This document shows positions 47,289-57,171 of a DNA stretch of 64,000 nucleotides, piece by piece. The position numbers and the translations under genes are program-made. Within the stretch, counting starts at the first letter, position 1, and each line of letters begins with the position of its first letter. The notes beneath the pieces are model-generated. The model did no database searches. It saw only the letters and a program-made list of their open reading frames with translations, and was not told where the DNA came from. Source of the DNA: Haberlea rhodopensis (lineage: Eukaryota; Streptophyta; Magnoliopsida; Lamiales; Gesneriaceae); assembly GCA_907163345.1 (NCBI GenBank), contig CAJQUN010000015.1:5426886-5490885 (forward strand), given 5' to 3'.

Positions 47289-47350
47289 TTTTCAGTCTCC
47301 GTCAAAGGCCTTAGGACATGCTCCGCTTTCCCTTTTTGGTGTAAAAATTA

Positions 47351-47599
47351 TTATGTTCCATAGGACGGTGGTAACCACTCTCCTTGTCTTCTTCTCGTCG
47401 AACTTGGTCTTGACTCCAACTCTTTTATTCGGGTTTGAACATCTCGAAGATTCTCAAGAATTTTCTCATGATGTTTAATCATAATCTCCATCTGACTTTG
47501 AATCTGATGGACCTGTGCAGGGACAATGGTATTGAAGGTATCCATAACGCTGCACTGTCTTCTAGATCTCTCTAAGATCTTGGGATATCTTAGAAACAT
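47351..47599 (-). pseudogene. Caulimovirid coiled-coil frame
   Basis: The minus-strand frame has a heptad-like stretch 'QIQSQMEIMIKHHEKILENL' continuing to 'RIKELESR'. Caulimovirids commonly encode a coiled-coil virion-associated protein near here. Function is inferred from position and shape. Confidence 0.5.
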
Positions 47600-47709
47600 C
47601 CGGCTCGATTTCTCGAAATGTTGGTTCTCTCATCCTATTCGTCTATTCCGGATCCTGTTGAGGGATTGGGATCTGAAATTATGTGATTGTGCTCAGGATT
47701 ATCTCTCTC

Positions 47710-47943
47710 CTAGGCCTCAGTTAACTCAAATTTTTGCTTGAGGTTCATCCTGTAAAGGTTCCTCGCCATCTTCTCATGTTCTTGATACTGGGATATGCTA
47801 GCTGGGCTAGCACCAATATCTAGTAGAATTTTCCATTTCTGGGGTAAGTATTTAGCTTCGGCCAGATATCCTAGATTTATTTCTTTCAATTTCTTGAAGT
47901 ACCACCTGTATGACTTGCACCACGAACATTCGTTCTGATCCAT
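47710..47943 (-). pseudogene. First caulimovirid frame after the primer site
   Basis: A 77-codon minus-strand frame starting MDQNECSWCKSYRWYF, about 85 bp after the primer site. It includes a C-x2-C pair and is of unknown function. Confidence 0.5.
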
Positions 47944-48026
47944 AATATTTTCTTGAATCGTCTCCTCCGTATATGTTACAAATTAATATTCAAGATATTA
48001 TTATAGTATTTTCAGAATAAACTTAG

Positions 48027-48038
48027 GCTCTGATACCA
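48027..48038 (-). other. Caulimovirid primer binding site (tRNA-Met)
   Basis: The minus strand reads TGGTATCAGAGC. This marks the conventional start of a circular caulimovirid genome and orients the relic. Confidence 0.85.
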
Positions 48039-48040
48039 TT

Positions 48041-48639
48041 TTACGAAGACGGATCGCGAAGGAAAATATTATTAGAAAAAATAGTAAAACTTTGGGTGGG
48101 ATTTGAAAAGTATTTAAAACTCTAGGGGGTATCATACAATTAATCATTTTTAACTTTATAAGGGTAAATTGATAAGGTGTTATGGGTTAGAGAGTTAGGA
48201 TGAAGATGGAAATATGGTTGGTGAGCTAGAATATAGAATAATGGATAAGGGGAATAAAGTTAAAGAAAAATTGGGTTTAGGGATTTTAGTTGAATTTATC
48301 GTTAATATTTACATCCAATATATAAATTTTAGTTTTAAAAATTAAGAGGGTAAATATTGAAAACTGAAAATGAGGAGACAGTATGACAAGGAAGAGACAT
48401 ATGTGTAACCCTTGACCAACTCAGTGTTTGTCCCCTCGAAGGACTTCACTTCGCAATGTACGGCACCATTGCCCCAACTAACCAATTGTTATTGTCTACT
48501 ACTTACTACTTACTACTACTATTCTTCATTCACTTTTCACTCACAAAAAAACTTTCATAGGTTTTTTCATGGCTGCTTTCAATTAATTATTCAAAAATCA
48601 ATATTGAATTTAATCTTTTTGAATCGAAAAATAAGAGAA
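48041..48639. other. Spacer right of the viral relic
   Basis: No gene. It may include viral leader sequence near 48041-48100. Confidence 0.4.
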
Positions 48640-48927
48640 AATTATAAAAATTATCTTATAAAATAAGGATATTTGTAATAATAGTCTCAAAATAAGACTA
48701 AACAAATATAATTTCATAAAAATTATTTTTTAGCAAAATTAATCTCATGTAAAAGCTTTTAATAAATATAGTCACACAAATTTGGGAGTATACTTGTTTA
48801 AAAAATAATATTTACGGGACTAAATTTGTTAAAAAAAAATCTATGATGGACTATTTCTGTTAAAAGGACTTTTTGGGAATATATTTAAAAAATTTAAAGC
48901 TACATTGAGAATTTTTTGTGATTTACC
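48640..48927. mobile_element. MITE-like repeat copy F
   Basis: Shares 'ttgtaataatagtctcaaa', 'cataaaaattattttttagc' and an end in TTTTGTGATTTACC with copies at 19397 and 54031. Confidence 0.55.
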
Positions 48928-49291
48928 TATTTAAAATTAAAGAAGAATATCGAGGCAAAACAAAGAATAATATATTATTCATATCAGATGGCGTCACATC
49001 AAATAAATACTTTCATTAATATAAGAAGAGCACGCCTGACAAATTATGTTGATCCATGCATGCGAATTTAACCAACTCCGCCCCCCGCCAAAGAATGCGT
49101 GGCAAGAAAAGATAAATGGCTCAGATAAATCAGTGTACCCCGAAAATTTTAATTTTAAAAAAATAGCCCATGGTGGTTAACGATCCCACCATGATATCAT
49201 ATGGACTATGAGAAGAAAATAAATTGAGTAGAGAAAATTTTTATTTCGATTCGATTCCATTCTTTAGCCTTGGTTTAGTTAAGAACCTTGA
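48928..49291. other. Spacer
   Basis: No coding or repeat signal recognised. Confidence 0.4.
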
Positions 49292-49978
49292 TAGAGCTGT
49301 CGATTTGGATTCGACATGTCGGGTTGGCTTAACCCGCCACACAAAATAGGTGGGTTGAGTTAACATTTTCCCAACTCAAACCCATTTCAAAGTGGGTCAA
49401 AACAGGTTAATCTGTTTGAGTTATGGGTTGTGTTGAGTTTAGTTGGGTTGGCCCGTGGGTTAAGCTTAGAAATTAGACCTAGTATTTTATATATAGATAA
49501 TGAACATAATGCAAGTATTAAAACAAGTTTATCTGATAAATGATCTAGTATTCTAGATAAAATTGTCAAAAATAAAGAGGGAAGAGATGGAGAAGAGGGA
49601 GAATATAAAATGATATAATATTGATGGTTGATGTATTTTGAAAAACGTTGTATATCTATTTAGTTTTGTTAGACTTTGTTAAATTTATGAACTTTTAATT
49701 TTTTTTATATTAATGATATTGAATGTTAAACTATTTGTTCAAATGCTATAGATAATATATGACTATTAATAATTTTAGTTCACTAAAACCAAATAAAATT
49801 ATAAATTTTTATCTTTTTTAATTTTATGGCAGGTTGGCCCGCCTAACCCGCAACTCGCGTCGTGTAGGGTCGTGTTGCGGTTTTTCCAATCTAAATGGAA
49901 GTGGGTCTAAATAGGCTGACTCATTTGGGTTGCGGGTTTGAGCGGGTTGGGTTGAGTTGGCCCAAATTGACAGCTCTA
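49292..49978. mobile_element. hAT-type MITE
   Basis: The inverted ends are TAGAGCTGTCGATTTGG at left and the complement TAGAGCTGTCAATTTGG at right. Subterminal 'gggttggc' and 'aacccgc' repeats, typical of plant hAT MITEs, follow. Length is 687 bp with no coding capacity. The flanking 8-mers (AACCTTGA, GTTGAAGC) do not match, so the target duplication has decayed or the border is off by some bases. Confidence 0.75.
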
Positions 49979-50180
49979 GTTGAAGCATACTCCCGATTTT
50001 AATCATGTAAGTAGTCAAAGTTTGGTGTTAGTGTAACAAGTTGATTTTCTTTTCCTTTAGTTCTTTCTCGGCGGAGTGCTGAAGTAGTGAAAATTAGCAT
50101 TCTTTTAATTGTTTTGTTAATAAAAGCTTAAGTTGAAATCCAAAAGCCATATCTTCTACCTTTTAACAAAAATGTAGGAC
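49979..50180. other. Spacer
   Basis: Nothing recognised. Confidence 0.4.
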
Positions 50181-50449
50181 ATTTAAAAAAAAAATGCCAC
50201 ATAGAATTTTGACTTTTCTGGTAATAGTCCCAAACTTTTAGATGTAATAAAATATAGTCCAACAAAAAATATTTTTAATCAAAAATAGTCTCACATAAAT
50301 ATTTTTTAACAAATTTAGTCTCACAGAAAATATTTTTTAATAAAATTGATCTCATAATTGAATATGTGGTTTTGAGACAAATTATATTTGGTTAGTTATA
50401 AAAGTTTGGAACCAATGCCTTATTCTATAGATAATTTTTAATATTTATC
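50181..50449. mobile_element. MITE-like repeat copy G
   Basis: Contains 'ggtaatagtcccaaactttt', 'caaaaatagtctcacataaa' and 'aagtttggaaccaatgcc', so it belongs to the same family as 19397-19771. Confidence 0.6.
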
Positions 50450-50479
50450 CGAAAAATGTATTATTGAATATACAAAAAA

Positions 50480-51080
50480 TGAATTGACTTCTGCATAAAA
50501 TGTCTTTCTTAATTCTAAAGCAAGCTGAAAGTTATAGAAGGAATATATTAGTTACTTCTTGGCAGTGGCTAAATGCTCATAGTATGGTGGTGTTTCCGTT
50601 TGCCCTGGGTGATTGGTTTTGCGATCATTACTTGTGTTGCTTAAATTGTTTATATAAATCGTTAGACGATAGTTTAAAATACACCTGGTACAGACCAAAC
50701 GGTACGTGTATGAGCCGTTTAGATAGGTTTCTATTATCACAATCTTGGATCACCGAATGGTCCCATCTAACACAATGGGGATTGGAGAGAACAATATCAG
50801 ATCATTGCCCTATACTATTGAAGGACTTGAACTTGGACTAGGGCCCAAAACCGTTTCGAGTGCTAGACTGTTGGATGAAGCATAAAGATTTCCATAATTT
50901 CGTTGTAGAAAAGTGGACGAACTCGCACTTTCAAGGGTGGGGTGCATATATTTGCGATCATTACTTGTGTTGTTTAAATTGTTTATATAAATCGTTAGAC
51001 GATAGTTTATATTCTTGTTGTAGAGTACTTCTTCTACTTTACTTTTTTAATGAACTTCCCCTTACCAAAAAAAACAAAAT
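50480..51080 (+). mobile_element. LINE fragment (endonuclease domain joined to a 3' tail)
   Basis: A frame around 50675-50950 reads 'TWYRPNGTCMSRLDRFLLS', 'RTISDHCPILLKD' and 'GPKPFRVLDCWMKH', the C-terminal part of an L1 endonuclease domain. At both sides lie copies of a 59-bp sequence (50618-50676 and 50951-51009). The right one continues into 'gtagagtacttcttctac' and 'ccttaccaaaaaaaac', which looks like a LINE 3' end with an A-rich tail. The RT is absent, so a large internal deletion is implied. Confidence 0.75.
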
Positions 51081-51600
51081 GAACATCATGTAGGTAGGGG
51101 ACCTTTGAATCACATGTGGATTTGTAATCAAGACTTGGCCATCTTATTAATGCATCAAGAAGAAGAAAAATTGCATTCAATTTTTACCATATGACATTGT
51201 GGTCCTTAATTTGCAGTGTGGCTCTCATTTCTTCTCCATGTACATACATATATTTGGTGTTCCACCATTCGATTATAAAAAATAAAAATAAAAAAATTTA
51301 TTTTAATACATTTCATCTTTTCAATAATATAAATTTCATACCCAAAAATTTCATGAATAATCTCTCCATGCCTATGTTTTATCCTCCTTAGTTTTGTTTT
51401 TAGTAATCCGTCAAGTTATATATAACTGATAAATAATAATAATAATAATAATAATAAAAGGAAACACAAATGTTACCTTTCTCAGATCAAATGAGGGGGA
51501 AAATACAGGAAGTCTTTATTTTTACAAAAAATAAATTAAACGTTGGGTTATCAGAGAATATAATAGTTATACTTTATGATAAAACTAAATACAATTGGGT
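51081..51600. other. Spacer with a short (AAT)n run
   Basis: No gene. An AATAAT run lies at about 51434-51458. Confidence 0.5.
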
Positions 51601-51604
51601 CATT

Positions 51605-51750
51605 CGAATGACTTTGTCCAAGCTGACAACCGTCATTTGAGTGCTAAGAGATATTGGGTTCGAGACCTCTCGTTCCCCTCCCCGCCCCTTTCACAAAATG
51701 GTGTAGGATTGTACTAAAAAAATTGCTGCTGGTCGCAAGATTGTTACAAG
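51605..51750 (+). mobile_element. Possible SINE with B-box-like GGGTTCGAGACC
   Basis: GATATTGGGTTCGAGACC (51652-51669) fits a pol III B box. A related phrase is at about 56430-56447. An A box and a poly-A tail are unclear. Confidence 0.35.
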
Positions 51751-51751
51751 A

Positions 51752-51752
<1 letters not shown>

Positions 51753-51788
<36 letters not shown>

Positions 51789-51789
51789 T
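51753..51789. repeat. (ATT)n microsatellite
   Basis: About 12 ATT units lie 50 bp upstream of the putative Dof TATA box. Confidence 0.95.
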
Positions 51790-51835
51790 TATTGGACTCA
51801 ACAATATCTTCAGCCCCACTCTCTCGATCTACATG

Positions 51836-51850
51836 GCTTATATATAGATA
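51836..51850 (+). promoter_or_regulatory. Putative TATA box of the Dof gene
   Basis: TTATATATAGATATA lies about 345 bp upstream of the ATG. It is the best TATA match in the region and implies a leader of about 320 nt. This is inference only. Confidence 0.4.
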
Positions 51851-52007
51851 TACCTAGTTCCTTTTCCCTTGAGAAGCTCTCTGAGTTTCACACACGACAC
51901 AATCACAAATATTAGAACTCCATTCTAGCTAACCTCCAGAAGAATCCTAATAAATATTTTTTCACTTCTTGAAGAAGATCACAAGAGCACATCAATCTTG
52001 CAATCCC

Positions 52008-52085
52008 ATGCATGAAATCAATGACCTCGTCAGTATGTTTATCTTTGCCTCTGCCATAGGAAACTGGACAAAACCAAGAAACTAG
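52008..52085 (+). CDS. Upstream ORF in the Dof leader (25 codons)
   Basis: ATG at 52008 opens a 25-codon frame (MHEINDLVSMFIFASAIG...) that ends at TAG 52083-52085. A second short frame (ATG 52012, stop 52057-52059) overlaps it. Both lie upstream of the Dof start and could limit its translation if they are in the transcript. Confidence 0.35.
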   Translation: MHEINDLVSMFIFASAIGNWTKPRN

Positions 52086-52194
52086 CATAAATGTATCCAC
52101 AACTCAGTTTCCTTGTTTCTTCACCTGCTTTTTCTGTCGCAATTACAATTATATATTGTCTATCTTCATATGGTTTAAATATATAGTCGTTTCA

Positions 52195-53199
52195 ATGATG
52201 TCAAATGATAATAAAATCCTCGCTGGAAAAGATGATACCAACGGATCCACCAGCCGGAGAAGTGCTGCCGCCAAGCCTCAAGAGGCGTCCGCCGCCGCCA
52301 CCCTCAAGTGCCCGAGGTGTGATTCGACAAACACCAAATTTTGCTACTACAATAACTACAACCTTACACAGCCAAGGCATTTCTGTAAGACATGTAGAAG
52401 GTACTGGACTAAAGGTGGTGCTTTACGCAACGTACCGATTGGCGGAGGCTGCAGGAAAAACAAGAAAATGAAGTCATTTCAAAGGGTTTCCGGGGATCCA
52501 AATGAGGCAAATGGATCATCTGATATTGGAGGGTTCCCATTCTTTCAGGGTATTTCACCAGCCGTGGACTTTCAGCTTGGAGGGCTGAATTTCCCGAGGC
52601 TCCAACCTTCAAATACCAACAATCTTTTCAACCAGTTTTCATCTTACGGAACTTTACCAAACATTTTTGGCACAACTTCTTCTGGCCCAAATCTCATCCT
52701 TGATCCTTCACCAAGTTCTTCTCCTCATTTGGGATTGATGAGTGATACTCGAGGGTTTAATGAAACAGGATCTTTGGATCTTCGCTGCAATCTTACATCT
52801 TCAATAGAGTCTTTGAGTTCTATAAACCAAGACCTTCACTTGAAATTGCAACAACAAAGATTATCCATGATGTATGTTGGAAATAATCAGAAAGATCACA
52901 GTACAAATATTCCATCAGACACAGAGAATATCATTGAACCACTTGTTCAAAAACCCCAGCCCATTTTGTTTCAAAATCTGGATATTTCAAAGCAAGATTA
53001 CTCAAATGCAATTGGGATTGCAAGGAAACAAAGTGCAGATGAGAATTTATCAACTGAATGGTTTTTTGAGAATTCATACGCAACAGTGACTCCAATTGCT
53101 CCAGCAACAAGTAGAAGCTATGCAAATGAGAGTACTAGCAATTGGAGTGGGAGTCAAGCATGGAGTTCTGACTTGACTCAGTACAATTCACTGCCCTAA
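52195..53199 (+). CDS. Dof zinc-finger transcription factor, DOF5.7/SCAP1-like, 334 aa
   Basis: Single exon, starting MMSNDNKILAGKDD. The ATG pair 52195/52198 is the first in-frame ATG; the frame is open farther upstream but without an ATG. The Dof domain begins at about residue 43: CPRCDSTNTKFCYYNNYN continues to FCKTCRRYWTKGGALRNVPI and GGGCRKNKK. The C-x2-C-x21-C-x2-C zinc ligands are intact. It binds AAAG-core DNA in the nucleus. The C-terminal regions 'VDFQLGGLNF', 'SSIESLSSINQDLHLKLQQQ', 'KPQPILFQNLDI' and a final 'WSSDLTQYNSLP' resemble, from memory, Arabidopsis DOF5.7 (SCAP1), a regulator of guard-cell maturation and wall genes. The subfamily call is less certain than the Dof call. 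The length fits the family and there are no breaks. Confidence 0.95.
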   Translation: MMSNDNKILAGKDDTNGSTSRRSAAAKPQEASAAATLKCPRCDSTNTKFCYYNNYNLTQPRHFCKTCRRYWTKGGALRNVPIGGGCRKNKKMKSFQRVSGDPNEANGSSDIGGFPFFQGISPAVDFQLGGLNFPRLQPSNTNNLFNQFSSYGTLPNIFGTTSSGPNLILDPSPSSSPHLGLMSDTRGFNETGSLDLRCNLTSSIESLSSINQDLHLKLQQQRLSMMYVGNNQKDHSTNIPSDTENIIEPLVQKPQPILFQNLDISKQDYSNAIGIARKQSADENLSTEWFFENSYATVTPIAPATSRSYANESTSNWSGSQAWSSDLTQYNSLP

Positions 53200-54030
53200 A
53201 TCAAGATCATATCACGAAGTGTTTTCTTGAATCATCGGTGCTTTGTTTCATCAGTTTGGTGAAGATGAACTAAGAGGAAAGAGTGGATTAACAAAATACA
53301 AGAGTAGTTCTTTAGAGTTTCTTGATTGTTATTTAGCTTTGTGTAATTGTGAAACGCTAGTTAATTAACCAATTAACTCTTTTCATTATAATTGATTTTA
53401 ATATTTTGTATTTAATTAGTGTTTAATTAATCACTTTACATCTAATATTTTTTGAAACAATTCCGTGCTCAATCTCTGCCTACATCAACACACATAAAAT
53501 ATATATATCTATATTTGTTAGTCTATAACATGACTCGGTCCATACAAGAAATTTCCCATCATCATATTCCAAATTTCACATATATATATATTTTTTTTAT
53601 CTTTTTCCAATTATATTGCATAATTGAACAATTTCCCTCCTCATTTCTTCAATCACTTTGGGATTGGTGATAGGTTTGGACCACTATTAATTAATTGTAT
53701 TAATGGCATATCTTTGATTTGTTTCATGTTGAGTCGTCAGTGTTCTGAACACTTCTCATTGTCTCAGTGTCTCTCTTCTCCATCAGGCTACCAATTCTAT
53801 GAATTTTGATCAGCTATTTGCACTAAATAATAATTACTATATCATATACTAAATGCCACATTAACTCATGCATCGCAAGAACCTCCTTATGGCATACACA
53901 ATCGTAGTACTACCGTGTTAACATGCAAAATGATTATATTAATTACATGTACTGGTGAATTTGTGGATTATTCAGTTATATTAGTTTTATTCAACTACAA
54001 ATACATACATATTTATATACATATATACAT
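53200..54030. other. Dof 3' flank and spacer
   Basis: AT-rich. The 3' UTR is probably within the first 250 bp. No other gene is seen. Confidence 0.45.
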
Positions 54031-54468
54031 AACTAATCAAATATAATCTTATGGAAATTGTTTTTAATTGAAAATAGTCATAAACTTTTGTTTTTTAATT
54101 AATATTTGTCCCAAACTTTTGTTTGTTGTGGTCAGTCTTTAATGTGTTTGCAGGTTGCTCGGTTTGTAATTAGCATTGTTTGTTGGGTGATTAGTTATCT
54201 CTTTTCGATTATGGTGATATCTCTTGGTAGCTATGTTAAGGGTTGGTGCAACCTTGTGCCAGATTAATAAATTTTCTTTTACCGATAAATAAAAGCTATC
54301 TATTCAATTATGAGATCATTTTTGTTAAATATAATTTCTATGAGATCAAATTTGTCAAAAACATTTATGTATGATTATTTTTTATTAAAAATAATTTCTG
54401 TAAAACTATTTGATTATTCCTAAAAGTTTGGGACTGGTATTGAAAAAGACCATTTTTGTAAATTTACC
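54031..54468. mobile_element. MITE-like repeat copy H, interrupted
   Basis: The left part has 'atcaaatataatcttatgga' and the right part 'taaaagtttgggactggtat' and 'gaccatttttgtaaatttacc', as in copy C. A foreign segment splits it at about 54125-54294. Confidence 0.55.
54125..54294 (+). mobile_element. Probable LINE 3' tail inserted in copy H
   Basis: Non-MITE sequence ends in 'aataaattttcttttaccgataaataaaa', similar to plant LINE 3' ends (an AATAAA-like signal, a 'TTACCGATAAA' phrase and an A-rich tail). About 170 bp, non-coding, consistent with a severely 5'-truncated LINE insertion. Confidence 0.45.
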
Positions 54469-54907
54469 ATTTTTTTTAGATTCATTCCACCGTATACAAA
54501 ACTACCAGCTCGATTATAATTGAGTACAATACACATACAGTCTAAAATGTGTAAATTAGATAAAAGTACATTGTTATTACATAATTTGGTGGTGTCCGAA
54601 AAAGTGGTGACTTGAAAGTGTATGGCATGAACACTGTCAAACTTAACGTTTGAATGAATGCAAAAAGAGACATGAGAAGAGAGCAACAAGAGCAGTATAG
54701 GGTTTGTCCTTTGGCATTGCAAGATTGTCACGTTTTAAGCTTTTGTGTTGGTCTTGGATTGCGAGCCGTAACCACTCCTCCCACTCTTTACATGCTGCAT
54801 TTTATTTTATATAATATATTTCAGTTGAATGTGATAATTATGAACTAATTCTATATGAAAATTTTAAAATTAATCATTTGTAAAACTATAAAACTATAAA
54901 TACGTAT

Positions 54908-55105
54908 TGTTAGGATCAAGCACTTACAACTAAGCTAAAAGTTATAGCTGTTAACAAGGACGCAACGTTATTTCATTATACGGTGGCTGTGTATTTCCAC
55001 ATATTAAGTGACAGATGAACATGATGAGCTGAATCACGTGAGTGCCAATGAGTCAGACTTGTTGTGCCTTAGACGGTAGATGAGGGTCCACGAGCACAAA
55101 GAAAA
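54908..55105. repeat. Dispersed repeat, copy 2 (with 17333-17535)
   Basis: Starts TGTTAGGATCAAGCAC. It shares AGCTAAAAGTTATAGCTGTT, 'gacagatgaacat' and 'cacgagcacaaag' with the copy at 17333. Confidence 0.6.
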
Positions 55106-55535
55106 ATTGTTGGGTACACAACTCCCAACACTTATACCAACTAAGAAGACAATTATAATTTGTTTTGGGTATGAAATTAAATTACATAAAATAAGTGAAT
55201 CTTTACTTTGTAAAATCCCCGACAATATATAATGGATATATAACATTTATTTGAAAACATAAATACATTAAAATATGATTGAAAGGTAGGTGGATAGGAG
55301 AAGAAGACAGAGATGTGGCTATCATGATTAACGTGATAGACGGGAATAGAACCTAATTGCCGTTGGAATATTGTGAATGGGCTTCAGCTGTCAATTTAAC
55401 TCCTGCGAGAATTTCATGACCCATCACAACTACATGCCAAGTCATGGCTACTATAAGATTAGTTTAGTCGCCCATAAATTTCGAAATTTATGAATAATTT
55501 ATGATATTTATTTTAAAAGTGGAAAGTCTCATAAA
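55106..55535. other. Spacer
   Basis: No gene or repeat recognised. Confidence 0.4.
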
Positions 55536-55728
55536 CAGTGACGGACGCAGAATTTTTAAGAAAGATGGCAAAAAAAATTAAAATAAATATTTTATATAAA
55601 AAAAAAATTTAAGGATCAAAATATAATTTAAGGGGGATAAAATATAATTTTTTAAGGGATAGACTACAATTTCTTTCGGGTAAATTTTAGTGCAAGGTGG
55701 GTTGCCCCTGACTCACTCCGCCCCTACT
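55536..55728. mobile_element. Possible MITE with CAGTGACGGACGCAG end
   Basis: The left end CAGTGACGGACGCAG and right end CACTCCGCCCCTACTG are imperfect inverted repeats. The interior is A-rich with 'ataatttaaggggga' repeats. It resembles a common plant MITE that starts CAGTGGCGGA. No clear target duplication. Confidence 0.5.
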
Positions 55729-56330
55729 GGTAAATATGGATGATTCTGACCATGGTCACAAACATAGAGTTCTGGTTCTAGAACATGAAATGTGAAATCG
55801 ACACGAAACTGCTTAGATACAGCTTCAGTTCCTGTATTCGATGATTTAGGTTCCGATTTAGTTATGATTTGACTGATTTAAATTAAAATCTATTCTTTAA
55901 GTTTTAACCGACAGAAAAAAATAATACAAGTATTTCTGAGGTAATCAAATAATTAAATTTAATTATTTCATCATTATATTAAAATAATTGTGTATGTATA
56001 CTTTTAATGAAAAACTTAAGTGTTAAATTTAATTTATAAAAGTTAATTATTTTATTAATATAAATGCGTTGTCTATATATACATCAAATCTTAAGTATAA
56101 AATTAATTTATGATTTTTGTTATGGTTCCAACATGGTTTTAGTTACTATTCCACATGATTTTAATTTTATTTAACTAATTCTACGAACTACAATCGAACT
56201 GTAAGTCGCCGGTTATGATTCTGGTTCTGATTTTATTTTTTAAATATAATTATGATTTTTAAAACCGTGGTTGGGTCTAAATTAATAAATTCCTCCTATA
56301 CAACATACCAAGTTTTTCAACCTTTTTTTT
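55729..56330. other. AT-rich region with a TIR-like pair
   Basis: 'gagttctggttctagaac' (55767) and 'gattctggttctgatttt' (56216), plus AAAACCGTGGTTGGG (56261), hint at a degraded hAT-like MITE. No gene seen. Confidence 0.3.
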
Positions 56331-56331
56331 A

Positions 56332-56480
56332 TATGTTTATCATACAACCTTTTTTGGTACTCAATAAGGGGCTACATCGCAATCGACCCGATGAAATAAG
56401 GGTATGTAATCTATTTCTTATTGTAAGAGATATTGGATTTGAGCCCATCCCTCTCCTCTGATAATAAAAAAATTTAGAAA
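56332..56480 (+). mobile_element. Possible SINE
   Basis: 'tggtactcaataaggggc' could be an A box and GGATTTGAGCCC a B box. An A-rich tail follows (56462-56480). Related in part to 51605-51750. Confidence 0.35.
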
Positions 56481-56635
56481 AAAAAAAACTTAAGACGTTG
56501 ATGTCAGTGGGTCAAGATGCATAAGGACCCCACCACAAAATAACAATTTGTTCCATTTATAATTAAACATGTTTCATACTTTCTAACAAACACATAATAT
56601 TATTTATTTATTAAAAAAATGGATTAATAAACCAA

Positions 56636-56780
56636 TATGACTAACTAGGTGATAGTTAAGACACTTCACTTCTTTTAGTCTCATATTTCTTCCATTTGAA
56701 TCTCAGTATTGACCCTCTGATTTCCATTAATCGACTCTCCTTGGTCAAACCTGAGACCCATCCTGCTGCAAAAAAAAAAA
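56636..56780 (+). mobile_element. Possible SINE with A-tail
   Basis: TAACTAGGTGATAGTTAAG (A-box-like), CATTTGAATCTCAG (B-box-like) and an (A)11 tail near 56767-56779. Confidence 0.35.
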
Positions 56781-56929
56781 TTATCCCATACCCGCCCCAT
56801 TTCAAAACTCGTTAGAGGGGGTCCAGACCCGCCCCGACTGAGTGAGTTATCCCTACTCTCGTTCGGAGGATCCTCGGGAACTCAAAATCAAATACGGGGA
56901 ATTTATGTTGGGTATTTCTTGCTTTAGTG

Positions 56930-57171
56930 AAAGTATACCAAAACGGGATCGGAATCATTAATGTTCTGGTACCGATTGCTTCTGTCTTCGGCATCAGATG
57001 ACCGGTAATCCATCCGATGAGACTTGAACCTAAGAAATACATGTTGATGGCGACTGAGCAGAATCCAAGAAGCCACAGGACAATAGTTATCTGCACGCCT
57101 AACCATTTATCAATTGATATAGCTAAGACTGCTACACACTGCCAACCAAAATTGATGTCAAGTTGCATCAA
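56930..57171 (-). pseudogene. Membrane-transporter-like fragment, possibly NRAMP
   Basis: The minus-strand frame begins MMQLDINFGWQCVAVLAISI and contains a membrane-like 'LWLLGFCSVAINMYFLGSSL' followed by 'IGWITGHL'. This resembles a late transmembrane region of plant NRAMP metal transporters. Only this piece is present. The rest of the frame (to 56812) reads into repetitive non-coding sequence. It is probably a gene fragment or captured exon, and the NRAMP identity is uncertain. Confidence 0.4.

Larger units (their letters stand above)
41452..48040 (-). mobile_element. Endogenous caulimovirid (pararetrovirus) relic, 3' truncated
   Basis: Read on the minus strand from a tRNA(Met) primer site at 48038, the order is small N-terminal frames, a coiled-coil frame, coat-protein region with CCHC knuckle, movement protein, aspartic protease and RT. 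The coat-before-movement-protein order resembles what I recall for cavemo-/solendovirus-type genomes, whereas badna- and petuviruses have the reverse. Genus placement is tentative. Every frame is broken. RNase H and any later ORF are missing because the relic stops in the RT-RNase H connection at about 41452. A 1924-bp solo LTR splits it at 42520-44443. Confidence 0.88.

Noticed and set aside
49284..49986. 8-bp target duplication for the hAT MITE at 49292-49978
   Set aside because: The flanking 8-mers do not match, so the duplication is not claimed although the inverted ends are clear.
52156..52194. Start of the Dof protein upstream at 52156
   Set aside because: The codon there is TTG, not ATG. 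The first in-frame ATG is 52195, and the N-terminus from there resembles the family better.
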